From assembly GCA_030710605.1 (NCBI GenBank), contig CP092874.1:67906803-67970802 (forward strand): 64,000 bases of DNA, in the 5' to 3' direction. The DNA is from Cordylochernes scorpioides (taxonomy: Eukaryota > Arthropoda > Arachnida > Pseudoscorpiones > Chernetidae). The stretch's first letter is position 1. The number at the start of each line of letters is the position of its first letter. Position numbers and translations under genes: made by a program. This document shows positions 46,077 to 57,279 of this stretch, piece after piece. Below the pieces are notes generated by a model. The model saw only the letters and a list, made by a program, of their open reading frames with translations, made no database searches and was not told the DNA's origin.

Positions 46077-46257
46077 GCAGCTAATTTGAATGTGTGTAAT
46101 CCTGACTGGTATTTTAGTCACCAAACTCTACCCCTGGTTGATGTTATGGATGCAGACACTTAGCCTCTTTCTTTGTGTAGTTGTTTCTCTCATTTCACAG
46201 TTGAGTCTCCTCCAAACCTGGTGTAGTGGCCAACCTGCTGGTATGACTTCCCTAACA

Positions 46258-46540
46258 CACACACACACACACAAAAGCCTTTATTAAGACACACAGGTCT
46301 TACAGAGGATTCTCCTTGGGGTTACAAGACTGAGAAACCTATGAAAGTGGGAAATAAAAAATGGAGAAAGATTATATACATATGGTAAATATATACAGAT
46401 TATAAGAAAAAATAAAAAATAAGAAAGAAAAAAAAAAATGGAAATATGGATGGGAGAAGTGGAGAGCGAAAAGAGGAAAGAAAACAGGTATTTACATATG
46501 GAACAAGTCAATTTAAGCTCTTCTGCTCACACAGCACAGG
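46258..46540 (-). mobile_element. 5'-truncated LINE tail with 14-bp target duplication
   Basis: TGACTTCCCTAACA (46244-46257) and TGACTTTCCTAACA (46541-46554) flank a tail of ACACAC plus AAAGCCTTTATTAAGACAC, ACAGGTCTTACAGAGGATTC. This is the same 3' hairpin type as 40995 and 52188. No coding part remains. Confidence 0.82.
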
Positions 46541-46880
46541 TGACTTTCCTAACATCTTTGTTGGTTGGACCAACCTAATTCTACCCTCACCCCATGGCCT
46601 CTTTCAAGGATAAATAAGTCTGGTATTGCCTCATTTTACCAAGTTTTGATTGGCTACTACACAATATACAGTAGAGCCTCCATGAGAGGACACCTCTCTA
46701 CAGTTTCATTTTCAAAATTACCATTTTTACTACTTAGCAACTCTCCAGTAAGAAGAAACCTCTCCACAATGGACAGTTTTCATTTTCAAAATTACCATTT
46801 TTACTATTTAGCAACTCTCCAGTAAGAGGAAACCTCTCCACAAAGGACAGTTTTCATTTTCAAAATTACAATTTTTACTA

Positions 46881-48174
46881 GGAGGGGTGTCCCATAAGTC
46901 CGTGGCCCGACCATGAGAACTAAATATTTGAAGCAAATAAATTTTACCAAATATACCTTAAAGCCTTGTATAAAGATATGCAAATTTTAAGTTTCTAGAA
47001 CTAACCATTTTTTTGTTATGGGTTCTGAAAGAGGACAAGAAGCAGGAATCATCTAAAATGGAGACAAACGAGATTCGTGCTGAAATAAAATATCTTTGTA
47101 AGAAAGGAATGTCGCCGAAGGAAATCTATGAGGGCATGGTAGATACATTAAGGGAAGATGCTCCTTCCTATAGCACAGTAAAAAAATGGGTAGCTGCGTT
47201 TAAATTAGGGAGGATCAGCACCGAAGACGAACATCGACCAGGAAGACCTGTCGAGTCAGTTACTCAAGAAAACATCGACAAGATACATGATTTGGTTATG
47301 TTGGACAGAAGAATGACAGTTCGTCGGATAGAAGAGACCTTGGGTATTCTAAAAACAACAGTGAATCGGATTATGAGAGAACACTTGGGCCTCAGGAAGC
47401 TTTCTGCCCGTTGGGTTCCCAAACTTTTGACACCCGATCAAAAGGCTGTAAGGAGAAAGTTATTTTCAGACAATTTTGCGTTATTTGAAGCCAATCCAGA
47501 GGAATTTGTCAGTAAATTAGTTACCATGGATGAGACTTGGGCCTATCACTTTACACCAGAGTCCAAGCAACAATCCATGCAATGAAGTCACTCTGGTTCC
47601 CCTCCCTCCAAGAAAGCCACGACAGTTCCATCAGCACGGACGGTTATGGTATCTGTCTTTTGGGATTCCGAGGGTGCACTTCTTCTAGACTTTCTGAATA
47701 GGGGTCAAACCATCACTGGCAATTATTATGCAAATCTTGTGAAGCAACTACGAGAAGCTATCAAGGAAAAGAGAAGAGGAATGTTGTCCAGGAAGATTGT
47801 TTACCATCAAGACAATGCTCCGAGTCTTCGGTCGCTGAAGACATGGCTGTTATTTATGATTCTGGCTTTGAACTTTTACCATATGCACCCTATTCACCAG
47901 ATCTAGCTCTGTCTGACTTCCACCTATTTCCTTATTTGAAAAAATCACTTTCTGGCATTCATTTTAGGTCAGATGAAGAGGTCATTGATGCTGTAATCTC
48001 ATTTTTTGAGTCACTTGAAACATCGTTCTTTTTGGAGGGCATAAAAGCATTAGAACATCGCTGGAAAAAGTGTATAGACCTTAAAGGGGATTATGTTGAA
48101 AAAAAAAAAATCATAATCATTTCATTAGTCATTTTCTTTATATGTCGGGCCACAGACTTATGGGACACCCCTCG
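46881..48174 (+). mobile_element. mariner transposon, 1294 bp
   Basis: Inverted repeats GGAGGGGTGTCCCATAAGTC and CGAGGGGTGTCCCATAAGTC, with TA target duplication on each side (46879-46880, 48175-48176). Length and transposase are typical of mariner elements. Confidence 0.93.
47056..48105 (+). pseudogene. mariner transposase, inactivated
   Basis: The N-terminal helix-turn-helix pair is readable (EIRAEIKYLCKKGMSPKEIY, RRIEETLGILKTTVNRIMRE). The linker contains WVPKLLTPDQ. First catalytic D in VTMDETWAYHF, second in VYHQDNAP, third in YSPDLALSDFHLFP, giving the DD34D pattern. A TGA replaces the expected tryptophan after QQSMQ (47583), and a frameshift follows NAP near 47823. Otherwise full length (~345 codons), so it died recently or was copied in trans. 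Confidence 0.92.
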
Positions 48175-49091
48175 TACTAATATTGACATGCCAAGTTTTT
48201 TAACGTCAATGGAATATTATATTACTAAATCCTCAAATTAAATATTAAATTTATTATACCTGGAACACATTTTATCATTTTTACAATTTATAAATTCAAT
48301 TTCACCAGATGCCGCGAGAGCCCTTTGGCTCTGCAAAGGTGTTCTTTACGGGGAGGTTCTACTGTATTTATACTTTTTAAGCCTGTTTATAGGAGATGTT
48401 GATAAAACTAGACAAACTATAAAATCTAATGCATGATTAAAAAAATTCACTTTTAATATCCCAGACAATAAATTACATTTAAGGTTTAACTAGCTGCCAT
48501 ATTTGTGAAAGTTTATTAACCCTTAACTGGACGGGTTGGGTAGATTCTGCCCATGCATAAACTTAATATAGGAAAAATATATTTTTTTGTTTATCTAGAG
48601 CTACCAGCTTTCGTGTATTCTAATTTTACAGTTATACAAACATTTTCCATCCATCGTTTATAAATTTCAGTTTTGGGAGGGGGGTTAAATTTACATGTAG
48701 GAGCGGATTCCGCCCAGCCCGTCCAGAAGCGTGAGAATTTTTCGTGTCAGTGTTAGCTCGTGGCTCATACTCGAGTCTCAATCTTCCGCTATTTTTAGCT
48801 TCCTTTTATAAAATAACAATTCTTTCTTTGGATAAGTAGAATTATCAATCAAGTCAACAGAGAGAACTATCCCTGCCAACCCAAAATATATATGTTTTAG
48901 AGATTAGTCGACCGCACTTTGGAAGAAATATTCCAGCAGACAATTGACCCACTTCAGTAGAATTAGTTGATAAGTTGAAAGAACATGGCCTTACATATTT
49001 AGGAACGATGAGAAAGAACAAACCTTAGATTCACCACAATTTCAACCGCACTCTAATAGAGAATCAAAAACATCTATTTTTGGTTTCTCTG

Positions 49092-49215
49092 TGTTTTAAT
49101 GTCCATCTATACAGAGTTCAAAATAACAACTGACTCACCCGTGCAGGCAAGGTCACGCTCCGCTGCGTCACGTGGGAAAACATAGGTACATGTTTTCTTA
49201 CATCTTCTCAGCACA
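49092..49215 (-). repeat. 3' LTR of the gypsy element
   Basis: 124 bp. By eye it is identical to 55494-55617. Confidence 0.95.
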
Positions 49216-49275
49216 TCCCCCTTTTTAAGACTTGAAATATATATATACATTACAAACTTTAAATGCATAATATAA

Positions 49276-52182
49276 TTAATAATGAAGGCGATCCACAGGT
49301 TTAACAATTCGTCCACTCCGGGTTCTTATCTGGCCGTCTTCTGAGTCGTTAGAGGGATAATCCACAACTGGGGTCTTTTCATTTTCAACCAGTTCCTCCC
49401 CCGAAAAGGTCGGCGTCGATGGGTCGGCTGGATATTGCACTGTAACTCCTTTTCGTAGATGGAACCTGTTTCGACGTAAAGTCCCAACTGGAGTATCAAC
49501 CATATACGACCTTGGTGTCGATGCTTTCTTCTTTACAATCCCCCAGGTTCGCATATCTGTAATCCAAACCGTGTCACCTTCGGATAGCTCCTCCATGTCC
49601 GTAGCTCCGCAGCGTCGATCATATCTGGATTTCATATCCTTTCTCCTTCTCCCCTCCTTTCTTTTCAGGGTCTGAGAGTCCACCAACTTTGGATTAAGAT
49701 TCTCTGGTGCAATTGGCAAGGTCGTTCGGAGTTTACGTCCCATGAGAAGCTCCGCAGGGCTGTAACCATTCTCCAAAGGGGTCGATCGATACTCCAGGAG
49801 TCCAAGCAATGGGTCTTGATTTTTCTTGAGGATCAACTTAGCAATTTTCACACCTGCTTCTGCCATCCCATTGCTCTGTGGGAATCGAGGACTTGAAGTG
49901 ACATGTGTGAATCCGTACTGCCTTGCGAAATTTGCAAATTCACGAGCAGCTCCAAATTGCGTCCCATTATCGCTTACAACAGTTTCTGGTACTCCATGTC
50001 GGGCAAATATGGATTTGCAACTACGCACCACCACATTGGCTGTGAGCCGATCCAGCTGAACCACTTCAGGAAATCGAGAATAATAGTCAATGACGACTAG
50101 ATACCACTTATTCTCGAACTTGAACAAATCCATTCCAATCTTTTGCCACGGTCGTGTAGGAAAGTTGGTTGGTATCAAAGGTTCATGTTTTGAGACGGCT
50201 TCCTGGATGCAGACACTGCACTTTCCGACCGTTTCCGCGATCTCTTCCGAAATCCCAGGCCACCATACCGTCTCACGTGCGCGAAGTCTTGTTTTTGTAA
50301 TCCCGAAGTGCCCAGCGTGCAACTTATCTAGGATCTCCAGTTTCATACTTGCTGGAATAACAAGACGACAGCTACGCATCAGTAGTCCATTTTGAACGCA
50401 GAGTTCATCCTTGACATGCCAATAAGAGAGCAGAGCCTGTGACATTTTCTTCTTATCTGGCCAGCCTTTCTCAAGGTAGTTGACTACTGCTTTCAGGGTC
50501 GTATCTTCTTGTTGAGCTTCAAAAATCTTCGTCAACATCTCGTCTTTGTCGGTTATACTAGAGAGAACTGCATTTATATGCGCTGAGGTTGGCCGTTCGT
50601 CTTCACCTCCCTCGGTTGTAAGAAGTGGTTGTCTGGATAATGCATCGGCGTCGAGCAGCTCCTTTCCAGGGATATGCATTATTTCGAATCCAAACCTCAT
50701 CATACGTATTCGGAAACGTTGCAGTCTTGGGGTCAGCGAACTCAATTCTTTCGTCGAAAATAGAGGAATGAGAGGCTTATGGTCGGTCTCAATTCGGAAA
50801 CGCTTTCCAAGCAGGAAATCTTGAAAACGTTCGCAAGCCCATGTAATTGCGAGAGCCTCTTTCTCGATCTGAGCATATCGTTTTTCGGTAGGTGTCATAG
50901 TTCTAGAAGAATAAGCAACAGGTCGCCAGATTCCATTCTTACCTTCTTGCTTCAGTACCGCTCCCAAGCCGTATGAAGATGCGTCGGATGACATCATAGT
51001 TGGTTTCCTGACGTCGTATGCTGCCAAGATAGGTTGAGTCGTGAGCAATTCTTTCAACTTTCGGAATGCTCGCTCCTGGCTGCAATCCCAAACGAAGTCT
51101 TGACCTTTCACCAACAACTGGTTCAGTGGAGCCACGATTTCAGATAAATTTTCCACAAAGCGTCCCAGATGGTTCACCATGCCAAGAAATCTTCTTACGC
51201 CATGGACATCGGTCGGAGCAGGCATCTTCGCCACTGCTTCGATTTTCGCTGGATCTGGTCGAATACCGTCTTCATCCAGTATGTGCCCAAGAAAATTAAT
51301 TCTTGGCACGCCGAAGACACACTTGGCCTTGTTTAGTGTAACTTTCGCCTCTTTCAGTTTTCGGAGCACTAAACGAAGAATTCGATCGTGAGTCTTGGAG
51401 TCGGAGGCAAATATCAGGATATCGTCCAGGTAACACATTACACCGTCCATGCCTTGCAAGATTATTGACATAACTCTCTGAAAATACTCTGGGGCGAGTG
51501 ATATTCCAAATGGCATTCTGCAGTATTTATATCTCCCAAAAGGAGTGATGAAGGTCGTTAAATGCTGGCAGTCCGGGCTCAACGGAATCTGGTGAAAGCC
51601 ACTGTTCGCGTCCAGTTTCGAAAAGAATCTTGCTTCCCCCAGTTGCCCCAGCATGTGCTCCACCACTGGCATGGGATGCACTTCGCGCTGTACATGTTCG
51701 TTCAGCCTTGAGAGATCCACACAGAGTCGTATGTCGCCATTCGGTTTACCAGCAATCACAGTCGGTGCACACCATTCAGTCGCAACGTTAACTTGTGCTA
51801 TGATTCCCGCCCTCTCGAGCTCTTCCAATATTGTTCTGAGCTTTTCCATCAAAGGTATTGGTACCCGTCGAGGAGTATGCACAGCATATGGTTTTGCTCC
51901 AGGTTTCAATTTTATTTCGTAAGGGTTTCCGATCTGTCCCAGTCCTTCAAATACTTCAGGGAATTCCTTGATCGGGTTAATTCTCGTCGCAACCACTTCA
52001 ATCCGCCTCGCCAGGTTCAAGAGCTCACATGCCCGGCGACTCAGAAGAGGTTCACTCAAACGACGAATGACATAAATCTTCTCCTTGATTTCATAATTGC
52101 CATTTCGCAGCGTTGATATAAACATACCCACAGTCTGAAGTTCGGAGAATTCAGCAGCTCTAATGTTGATATCACTTTCCAC
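49276..52182 (-). CDS. Ty3/gypsy pol: end of protease, RT, RNase H, integrase
   Basis: 968 codons, open throughout. Residues 1-60 are the protease C-terminal region (FISTLRNGNYEIKEKIYVIR, PLLSRRACELL). RT: CVDLSRLNEHVQREVHPMP, KLDANSGFHQIPLSP, TPFGRYKYCRMPFGI and catalytic CYLDDILIF. RNase H: SSDASSYGLGAVLKQ and TDHKPLIPLF. Integrase: zinc motif HAGHFGITKTRL...CSVC, then the catalytic core MDLFKFENKWYLVVIDYYS, VSDNGTQFGA and PQSNGMAEAG. Its C-terminal tail contains RRNRFHLRK. The frame has no native start here because the LINE cut it from gag. Lineage is near the K02A2.6-like invertebrate gypsies (inference). Catalytically complete. Confidence 0.95.
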   Translation of the reverse strand: MESDINIRAAEFSELQTVGMFISTLRNGNYEIKEKIYVIRRLSEPLLSRRACELLNLARRIEVVATRINPIKEFPEVFEGLGQIGNPYEIKLKPGAKPYAVHTPRRVPIPLMEKLRTILEELERAGIIAQVNVATEWCAPTVIAGKPNGDIRLCVDLSRLNEHVQREVHPMPVVEHMLGQLGEARFFSKLDANSGFHQIPLSPDCQHLTTFITPFGRYKYCRMPFGISLAPEYFQRVMSIILQGMDGVMCYLDDILIFASDSKTHDRILRLVLRKLKEAKVTLNKAKCVFGVPRINFLGHILDEDGIRPDPAKIEAVAKMPAPTDVHGVRRFLGMVNHLGRFVENLSEIVAPLNQLLVKGQDFVWDCSQERAFRKLKELLTTQPILAAYDVRKPTMMSSDASSYGLGAVLKQEGKNGIWRPVAYSSRTMTPTEKRYAQIEKEALAITWACERFQDFLLGKRFRIETDHKPLIPLFSTKELSSLTPRLQRFRIRMMRFGFEIMHIPGKELLDADALSRQPLLTTEGGEDERPTSAHINAVLSSITDKDEMLTKIFEAQQEDTTLKAVVNYLEKGWPDKKKMSQALLSYWHVKDELCVQNGLLMRSCRLVIPASMKLEILDKLHAGHFGITKTRLRARETVWWPGISEEIAETVGKCSVCIQEAVSKHEPLIPTNFPTRPWQKIGMDLFKFENKWYLVVIDYYSRFPEVVQLDRLTANVVVRSCKSIFARHGVPETVVSDNGTQFGAAREFANFARQYGFTHVTSSPRFPQSNGMAEAGVKIAKLILKKNQDPLLGLLEYRSTPLENGYSPAELLMGRKLRTTLPIAPENLNPKLVDSQTLKRKEGRRRKDMKSRYDRRCGATDMEELSEGDTVWITDMRTWGIVKKKASTPRSYMVDTPVGTLRRNRFHLRKGVTVQYPADPSTPTFSGEELVENEKTPVVDYPSNDSEDGQIRTRSGRIVKPVDRLHY

Positions 52183-52187
52183 TAGTC

Positions 52188-54425
52188 AACAACAACAAAC
52201 AACAACAAAACAGCTTTATTAGGGCATCTTGCCCTGTACGGATTCTCCGTGGAGTTACAGACAATATTAACCATAAGAGAACAGGTGAAAATATAGTATT
52301 TACAGTCAAGGTATGTCAAACAGGGTGACTTTTTATTGTGCCCCTGTTCTTCTCTCTTCCATGAGTGCAATTTTATTCCCAACCGCTTTTTGAAAGTTGA
52401 ACAGTTCAATTGCCCAACTTTTCTTATCTGAAACAGTTTTTATTAGCTTTATTGAGTTCAAATGCGGTCTAGGAAGACTTTTCAGGATCTTTTTTCTCTC
52501 TCCTTCCAGATCCCTGCATTCAGCAATAAAATGGTATATTTCATCAGTTATCTGACTTCCACATAACCCACAGTACAAATCTTCTTTCTTAATTGCGTAA
52601 ATATGATTTTCTTTGATCATTGTTGACATTAATCTGATCTGTGCAATAAAACTCACTAAAGCTGAAGACAGATTGCATGAAAAGTAATTTTCTGGAATAA
52701 ATGAATCATAAAGTAACCTATAGTTTGAGTATGTTTTCGTAAGAGATAATTTTGCCAGATCTTGCTGCAATAGCTGTTCAATTTTTATTTTTAGTATATT
52801 CGGAAGTTCGATCTGTATGTCATCATAATTTAACCTATAGTTTAGCCATGTGAGTCCACAATGATTGATGATATCCATAATATTCTTACAGAATCCTATA
52901 GGTTTTTTTGTCATTAAGGAAATTTCCTTCAATCTATTCCAGCATAGCTTAGGTAGTCTATTGTCTTCCATTTTTTGTAATCTAATGAAATATTTCAAAA
53001 TTAATTTGATCGTTGTAAAAGTCAAAGATATTCTGCCTGTTTCCAGCCTTACAATGTACCCTGGTATATATCTTGGTAGATTCAGAAAATTTTTGATAAA
53101 CGTATTCTGTAATTGGTCTATAATATCCGTATTGTCCCAAGCCCACACAGGGGCCGCATAGAGCAGTATTGATTTAATAACTGAGTCAAATAGATTCAGA
53201 GCAACTTTTAATGAGTTAATTTTTTCTTTTTTTATCAGTCTAATAGTTGCATTTATTGCCGTATTTGCTTTGGCTTTATAAAAGAGGGCTACCTTTTTAC
53301 TATTAATAGTGGAAGTGAATGGATATCCCAGATATGTAATATTGGACGCAACAGTCAGTGGGGTGTCACCCCAGTACCAGTTTTCGTGTCTTGCCGGTCT
53401 TCCTCCATTTCTGAATACTATTATTTTGGACTTATTTTCATTTAAAACTAATTTGTTCTTATCCAGGTAAGACTTTAGTAAATTGATTTTAATTTGAAGA
53501 TTAATTTTCGATTCTCCAATTATGGCTATGTCATCCGCATACATAAGTAGGTGTAAAACGCCAAAATCAGGGAGATGAAATCCTGTAAGTGCTGAGTTAT
53601 TATAAAGTTCTATTAGGTCGGCCATATATAGTATAAATAAAAGTGGGGAAAGTGATTCTCCCTGCAACACTCCAGAATTAATTTTCACATTATTTGAATA
53701 TTGTCCTTTCCATCGGATAGTGATCTTAGCTTCTTGGTAAAAGTTTTTTATCAGCATTACAAATTTATTGCTAATGCCCATTTTATGCAATTTTTGCCAA
53801 AGTAAATCATGTGGGACTGTGTCGAAAGCTTTAGTCAAATCGACGAAGAAGACATATAGCTTGCCTCGTTTTCTTCTCAGAGATAATTGGATGAGTGAAT
53901 TCAGTAGTATTATGTGGTCAGTGCATGATCGGTTCTTACGGAAACCTGCTTGGTTTTCTAAAATAATCACTCTTTTTTCTATCCAGTTGTTTAATCTGTT
54001 TCTTAGTATTGTAGTAAATAATTTAGATATATTACTGCAGAGGGCAATCCCTCTGTAATTTGTTGGGTTATTCTTATCACCGCTTTTATATATAGGGTGT
54101 ACTATTGAGTTCGTCCAGAGTTGCGGATATTTTTCTGTGGACATTATTTTGTTGAATAGGTTTTTCAATTTATTTAAAGTCGGTATTGGTAAATTCTTTA
54201 GCAACTCATTTGGTATACCATCGAGTCCCACTGCTTTGCCGTTCGCTAGTTTTTTTACTACATCATGGATCTCTTCAAGGGTTATTTCCGCGTCTAAATC
54301 TGGATCTTTCCAACCGATCATCTGGTTTACCGTAAAAGTAGCTTCTTTATTTTCTTTGTTCAGTAAATTTTTATAAAATAAAAACCATTCTTTTATATCA
54401 ATCTCACCTTGTATTATTGGTTTTT
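52188..54425 (-). mobile_element. 5'-truncated LINE nested in the gypsy protease
   Basis: Minus-strand LINE with its 3' tail GTTGTTGTTTGTTGTTGTTG at 52188-52208, a hairpin (AGGGCATCTTGCCCT) and an almost complete RT ORF. It joins gypsy sequence at about 54425. A target duplication could not be identified with confidence. Confidence 0.88.
52333..54425 (-). CDS. LINE ORF2: reverse transcriptase with C-terminal zinc motif
   Basis: About 695 LINE codons, open throughout. RT motifs: NGKAVGLDGIPNELLKNLP, HPIYKSGDKNNPTNYRGIAL, LENQAGFRKNRSCTDHI, FFVDLTKAFDTVPHDLLW, SGVLQGESLSPLLFILYM and catalytic LMYADDIAI, then NKLVLNENKSKIIVF and ITYLGYPF in the thumb. Near the C-terminus is a zinc motif CGLCGSQITDEIYHFIAEC. 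The endonuclease domain is lost by 5' truncation. Same family type as the tails at 32902, 40995 and 46258. Open frame plus an intact host LTR element imply a very recent insertion. Confidence 0.93.
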
Positions 54426-55411
54426 TTCTTCTTGAAGAGACACAGAGGAACACATGTAACATCCGCCTGGGAGTCGAGCTTGAACTTCACCTTTTTCCCG
54501 TTCACTTGGATTTCTGCTGTCCATCGCCTCCGGCACTCGCCTTCATCATCATCGAGATTAGATGAATCCTCCACCGCTGAGACCTCCAGGAGAAAACCAA
54601 TTTCTTCATCAAGTCCAGAAACAGCTTTGACTTCCGCAGTCTTCGCCTGCTTATCTGGGCAGCAATTTGCAAAATGGCCAGTTTTTGAACATAGGTAACA
54701 TTTCTGTCCTTCAGCACGGCAAGCCTGTCCTTCCCTGTGGGTGAAACCTCCGCACTTTGGACATCGTGATCTTGTTTTGGCTGACTTCGCCTTCTTCCTC
54801 GAAGGCTGCTGTTGTTGTTTCGGTGATTGTTTCTTCGAGTTGAACTTCACCTGATTGACCTTTTGGCTTGTTGAGGGACGCTGCAGGTCGACTTGCTGCT
54901 GTCGAACGGCTTCCTGCTGTCGAACCATTTTCACCGCCTTTTCCAAAGTCAGTTCGCTGTCCAACTGCATTCTTTCAGATAAAGCTTTGTCCCTCACTCC
55001 AACCACTATTCGGTCACGGATCAACTGCTCATGAAGACCCTCAAATTCGCAACTATCAGCCAATTTGTACAATGAAGTGATGAATTCGTCCACTGGCTCC
55101 CGATCCTCTTGGATTCTTGAATTAAATTTCGCACGTTCGTAGATAATATTCTTTCTGACACAGAAGTGGCTGTCAAACGCCTTGAGGACGGAATCAATTT
55201 TCGTTGCCTCTTCCTCCTTTTCGAACTTGAAGGTCCTGAATATATCATCCGCGCGGTCACCCATCAAGTACATGAACAAATCGATCTTGTCCGCCTCCTC
55301 TTTCTTCTTCATTCCACTGACCACGAGGTATCGTTCGAATCTTTTCCTCCATTTGGGCCATTCGTTGGGAGTCGAGAAGTCGAAAGTTTCTGGAGGTTGA
55401 ATCTGAGCCAT
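54425..55411 (-). CDS. Ty3/gypsy gag and start of protease
   Basis: Begins MAQIQPPETFDFSTPNEWPK and shows the gag core (WRKRFERYLVVSGM, FDSHFCVRKNIIYERAKFNS, DSCEFEGLHEQLIRDRIVVG). A basic Q-rich region follows, then two zinc knuckles (CPKCGGFTHREGQAC and CYLCSKTGHFANCC). The protease active site reads KLDSQADVTCVP, where DSGAD is usual, so the glycine is Q here. The frame runs into LINE sequence just after CLFKKKK, so the polyprotein is cut in the protease. Confidence 0.93.
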
Positions 55412-55493
55412 GTTGAATTATCTTCCAAAGTACGCAAAAATCGATATTTTGCGATATACGGGTTCGTATTTTATCCAGTTATCGCTGCCACCA

Positions 55494-55617
55494 TGTTTTA
55501 ATGTCCATCTATACAGAGTTCAAAATAACAACTGACTCACCCGTGCAGGCAAGGTCACGCTCCGCTGCGTCACGTGGGAAAACATAGGTACATGTTTTCT
55601 TACATCTTCTCAGCACA
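55494..55617 (-). repeat. 5' LTR of the gypsy element
   Basis: 124 bp. Directly downstream in element orientation (55493 and below) is TGGTGGCAGCGATAACTGG, the likely primer binding site. I cannot name the tRNA. Confidence 0.95.
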
Positions 55618-56775
55618 CTCTGGAACAACCACTTTAGTCTCCTATGTTCCGAAAAAAAAAAAAAAAAAATCGGTTATCACATTGATAAAAAGGGTAAAAA
55701 AAGAAAGGAGTAATTTTATTGTTGATCTTGGGGAAAGCATTGACTGATGAACACCTGGCCACACGTAATCTCAATTCTCTCCCACTGCAATTACAGGTGA
55801 CAATTCAAGAAGAATGATGGTTCAAGTAAACCAAGTGAAACTGCGATGCCACAACAATCTGATACTCCAAAAAGGTGCTACAAATGTCCATAAAAAAGTG
55901 AAGTAAAAAATAAAAACCCTTTGCTTTGTATGTCAACTAAGCGTTTGCAAAAACGTTTCTTAAAAATTTGTGAAAACTGTAAATAGATTATATTCAGAAT
56001 TTTTAAAAGTCAAAATCTGTATATTAACTATATATTAAATAAATATTTTTTGAATATTGATTTCAATCATTATTTAGCGATTATTTCATAAAGTAACATA
56101 AGTGGGTTGAATCTACCCAACCCGTCCAGTTAAGGGTTAAGCGACCTTAGCTGGGCCTTCTTCTGCACACTTGACTGATGTGTTAATCTAGGTGTACATA
56201 CATTCTCCCAACACTGACCATCCAATGTTGGGTGATGACTGGGTTTTAATAATACAGTATAACCTTGTTAATTCGACACCCGGTGATATTTAGACCATAT
56301 TCTAATGTCCCGACCTCCGGCCTATCAAATAACAAACCGTAATTCAACAATATCGATAATGCGACACTTCCGATAGTTCGACCATTTTAAAATTCGAATT
56401 TCGACAGTTGAATTTATTTTACATACAACTTTACCGCTAAAAAGGTATTACAGTGGCGACGATCGGGGGGCGCCGATAGGATCGCGCCTGCTCACTTTTG
56501 GTTAGTTTAAGTTTCACTTTGCAGTGCCATTGCGCAATGTTATGAGTGTTATTGTTTTGTTTGTTTTTTACGCTGGAATTTAGGCATCGTGTGCTAATTG
56601 ATAATATTTTATTTTTAATTTTCAGCATTGAAATGTTTTAGTTATTTTTAAATTTACAAATAATTACCTTTTAAATAAATAAATCTCTATAAAATATATG
56701 TAGCCACAATGATTATGATAACATTTTATTTCAATATTCCATTTTCATGTTTTTATAAAAGATTTAAGCACAAAA

Positions 56776-56961
56776 TCAATAACACCTACAGCAGCAGTGG
56801 ATGGCTTTAATACAATAAAACCTCTTTGTTATTTAAAAGACATTTTAGAGGAAGAAAGACATGCATGTCTTTTAAAAATAGACCATTTGGAATACATCCT
56901 GAAAATAATTTCAGAGCAAAAACAGACATCTATAAAGGAATTTTTTAAAAGATCTTCATGA
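56776..56961 (+). pseudogene. Tigger-type transposase C-terminal fragment
   Basis: 61 codons: TPTAAVDGFNTIKPLCYLKD, ILEEERHACLLKIDHLEYIL, QTSIKEFFKRSS-stop. The Q-T-x-I-x-x-F-F ending is the usual Tigger/pogo C-terminus (compare ITDFFKK at 34842-34860). No DDE part remains. Confidence 0.6.
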
Positions 56962-57279
56962 TTCTTTTTAAATTATATTTTTAAATTTTCTTTTTATTTT
57001 CCATATTTATTTCCTTTCAACTGCTTCAATTAGAATAAAATATTATTTGTAATTATTTATGTTTCAAAAATATGTATTCTATTTTGGCTCTGATACCAAA
57101 AGTTAATCATGAAAATAAAAGAATAATTACAAAATACACAATAGTTTAAATTAATATAATTAATTTGTATTACAAAGCTATTTAAAAAAAAAAATATTTT
57201 AGCAAGTTGATGATTAGCTAATCATCTAACTTTAATTCAACACTTCCTTTAATACAATATAATGCGGCTTGTGATATTG

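Larger units (their letters stand above)
46669..48364. mobile_element. Tigger-like MITE hosting a mariner
   Basis: Ends CAGTAGAGCCTCC and GGGAGGTTCTACTG, with TA on both sides. The left part holds a duplicated ~66-bp block (TTAGCAACTCTCCAGTAAGA). The mariner at 46881-48174 is inserted in it. A further ~140 bp (48177-48320) is a repeat also present inverted at 58977-59125. Confidence 0.8.
49092..55617 (-). mobile_element. Ty3/gypsy LTR retrotransposon with a nested LINE
   Basis: Two identical 124-bp LTRs (49092-49215, 55494-55617; TG...CA) and 5-bp target duplications CTCTG at 49087-49091 and 55618-55622. PPT AAAAAGGGGGA beside the 3' LTR (49216-49226). Gag-protease and RT-RNase H-integrase on the minus strand, separated only by the LINE. 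Identical LTRs mean a young insertion. No env. Confidence 0.95.
48960..55976 (+). pseudogene. piggyBac transposase C-terminal part, interrupted
   Basis: Before the gypsy: ELVDKLKEHGLTYLGTMRKN, a frameshift, then PQFQPHSNRESKTSIFGF. Directly after it: GTTTLVSYVPKKKK (55621 onward), then TDEHLATRNLNSLPLQLQ. The cysteine-rich tail CYKCP...FLKICENCK contains a stop and changed zinc ligands. These are the LTY.GT.RKNK and F.F....TLVSYVPKK motifs of piggyBac transposases. The N-terminal and central catalytic parts are missing. Confidence 0.82.
48520..56136 (+). mobile_element. piggyBac remnant, split by a gypsy element
   Basis: Ends CCCTTAACTGGACGGGTTGG and its inverse, each next to TTAA (48516-48519 and 56137-56140), the piggyBac target. 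The left internal part repeats the terminal motif (CCCAGCCCGTCCAG near 48715). The transposase is internally deleted and interrupted at 49087-55622. Without the insertion the element would be about 1.1 kb. Confidence 0.88.

Noticed and set aside
46984-47055. Upstream start of the mariner transposase
   Set aside because: The usual mariner start is near METNE at 47058; the upstream codons have no mariner similarity.
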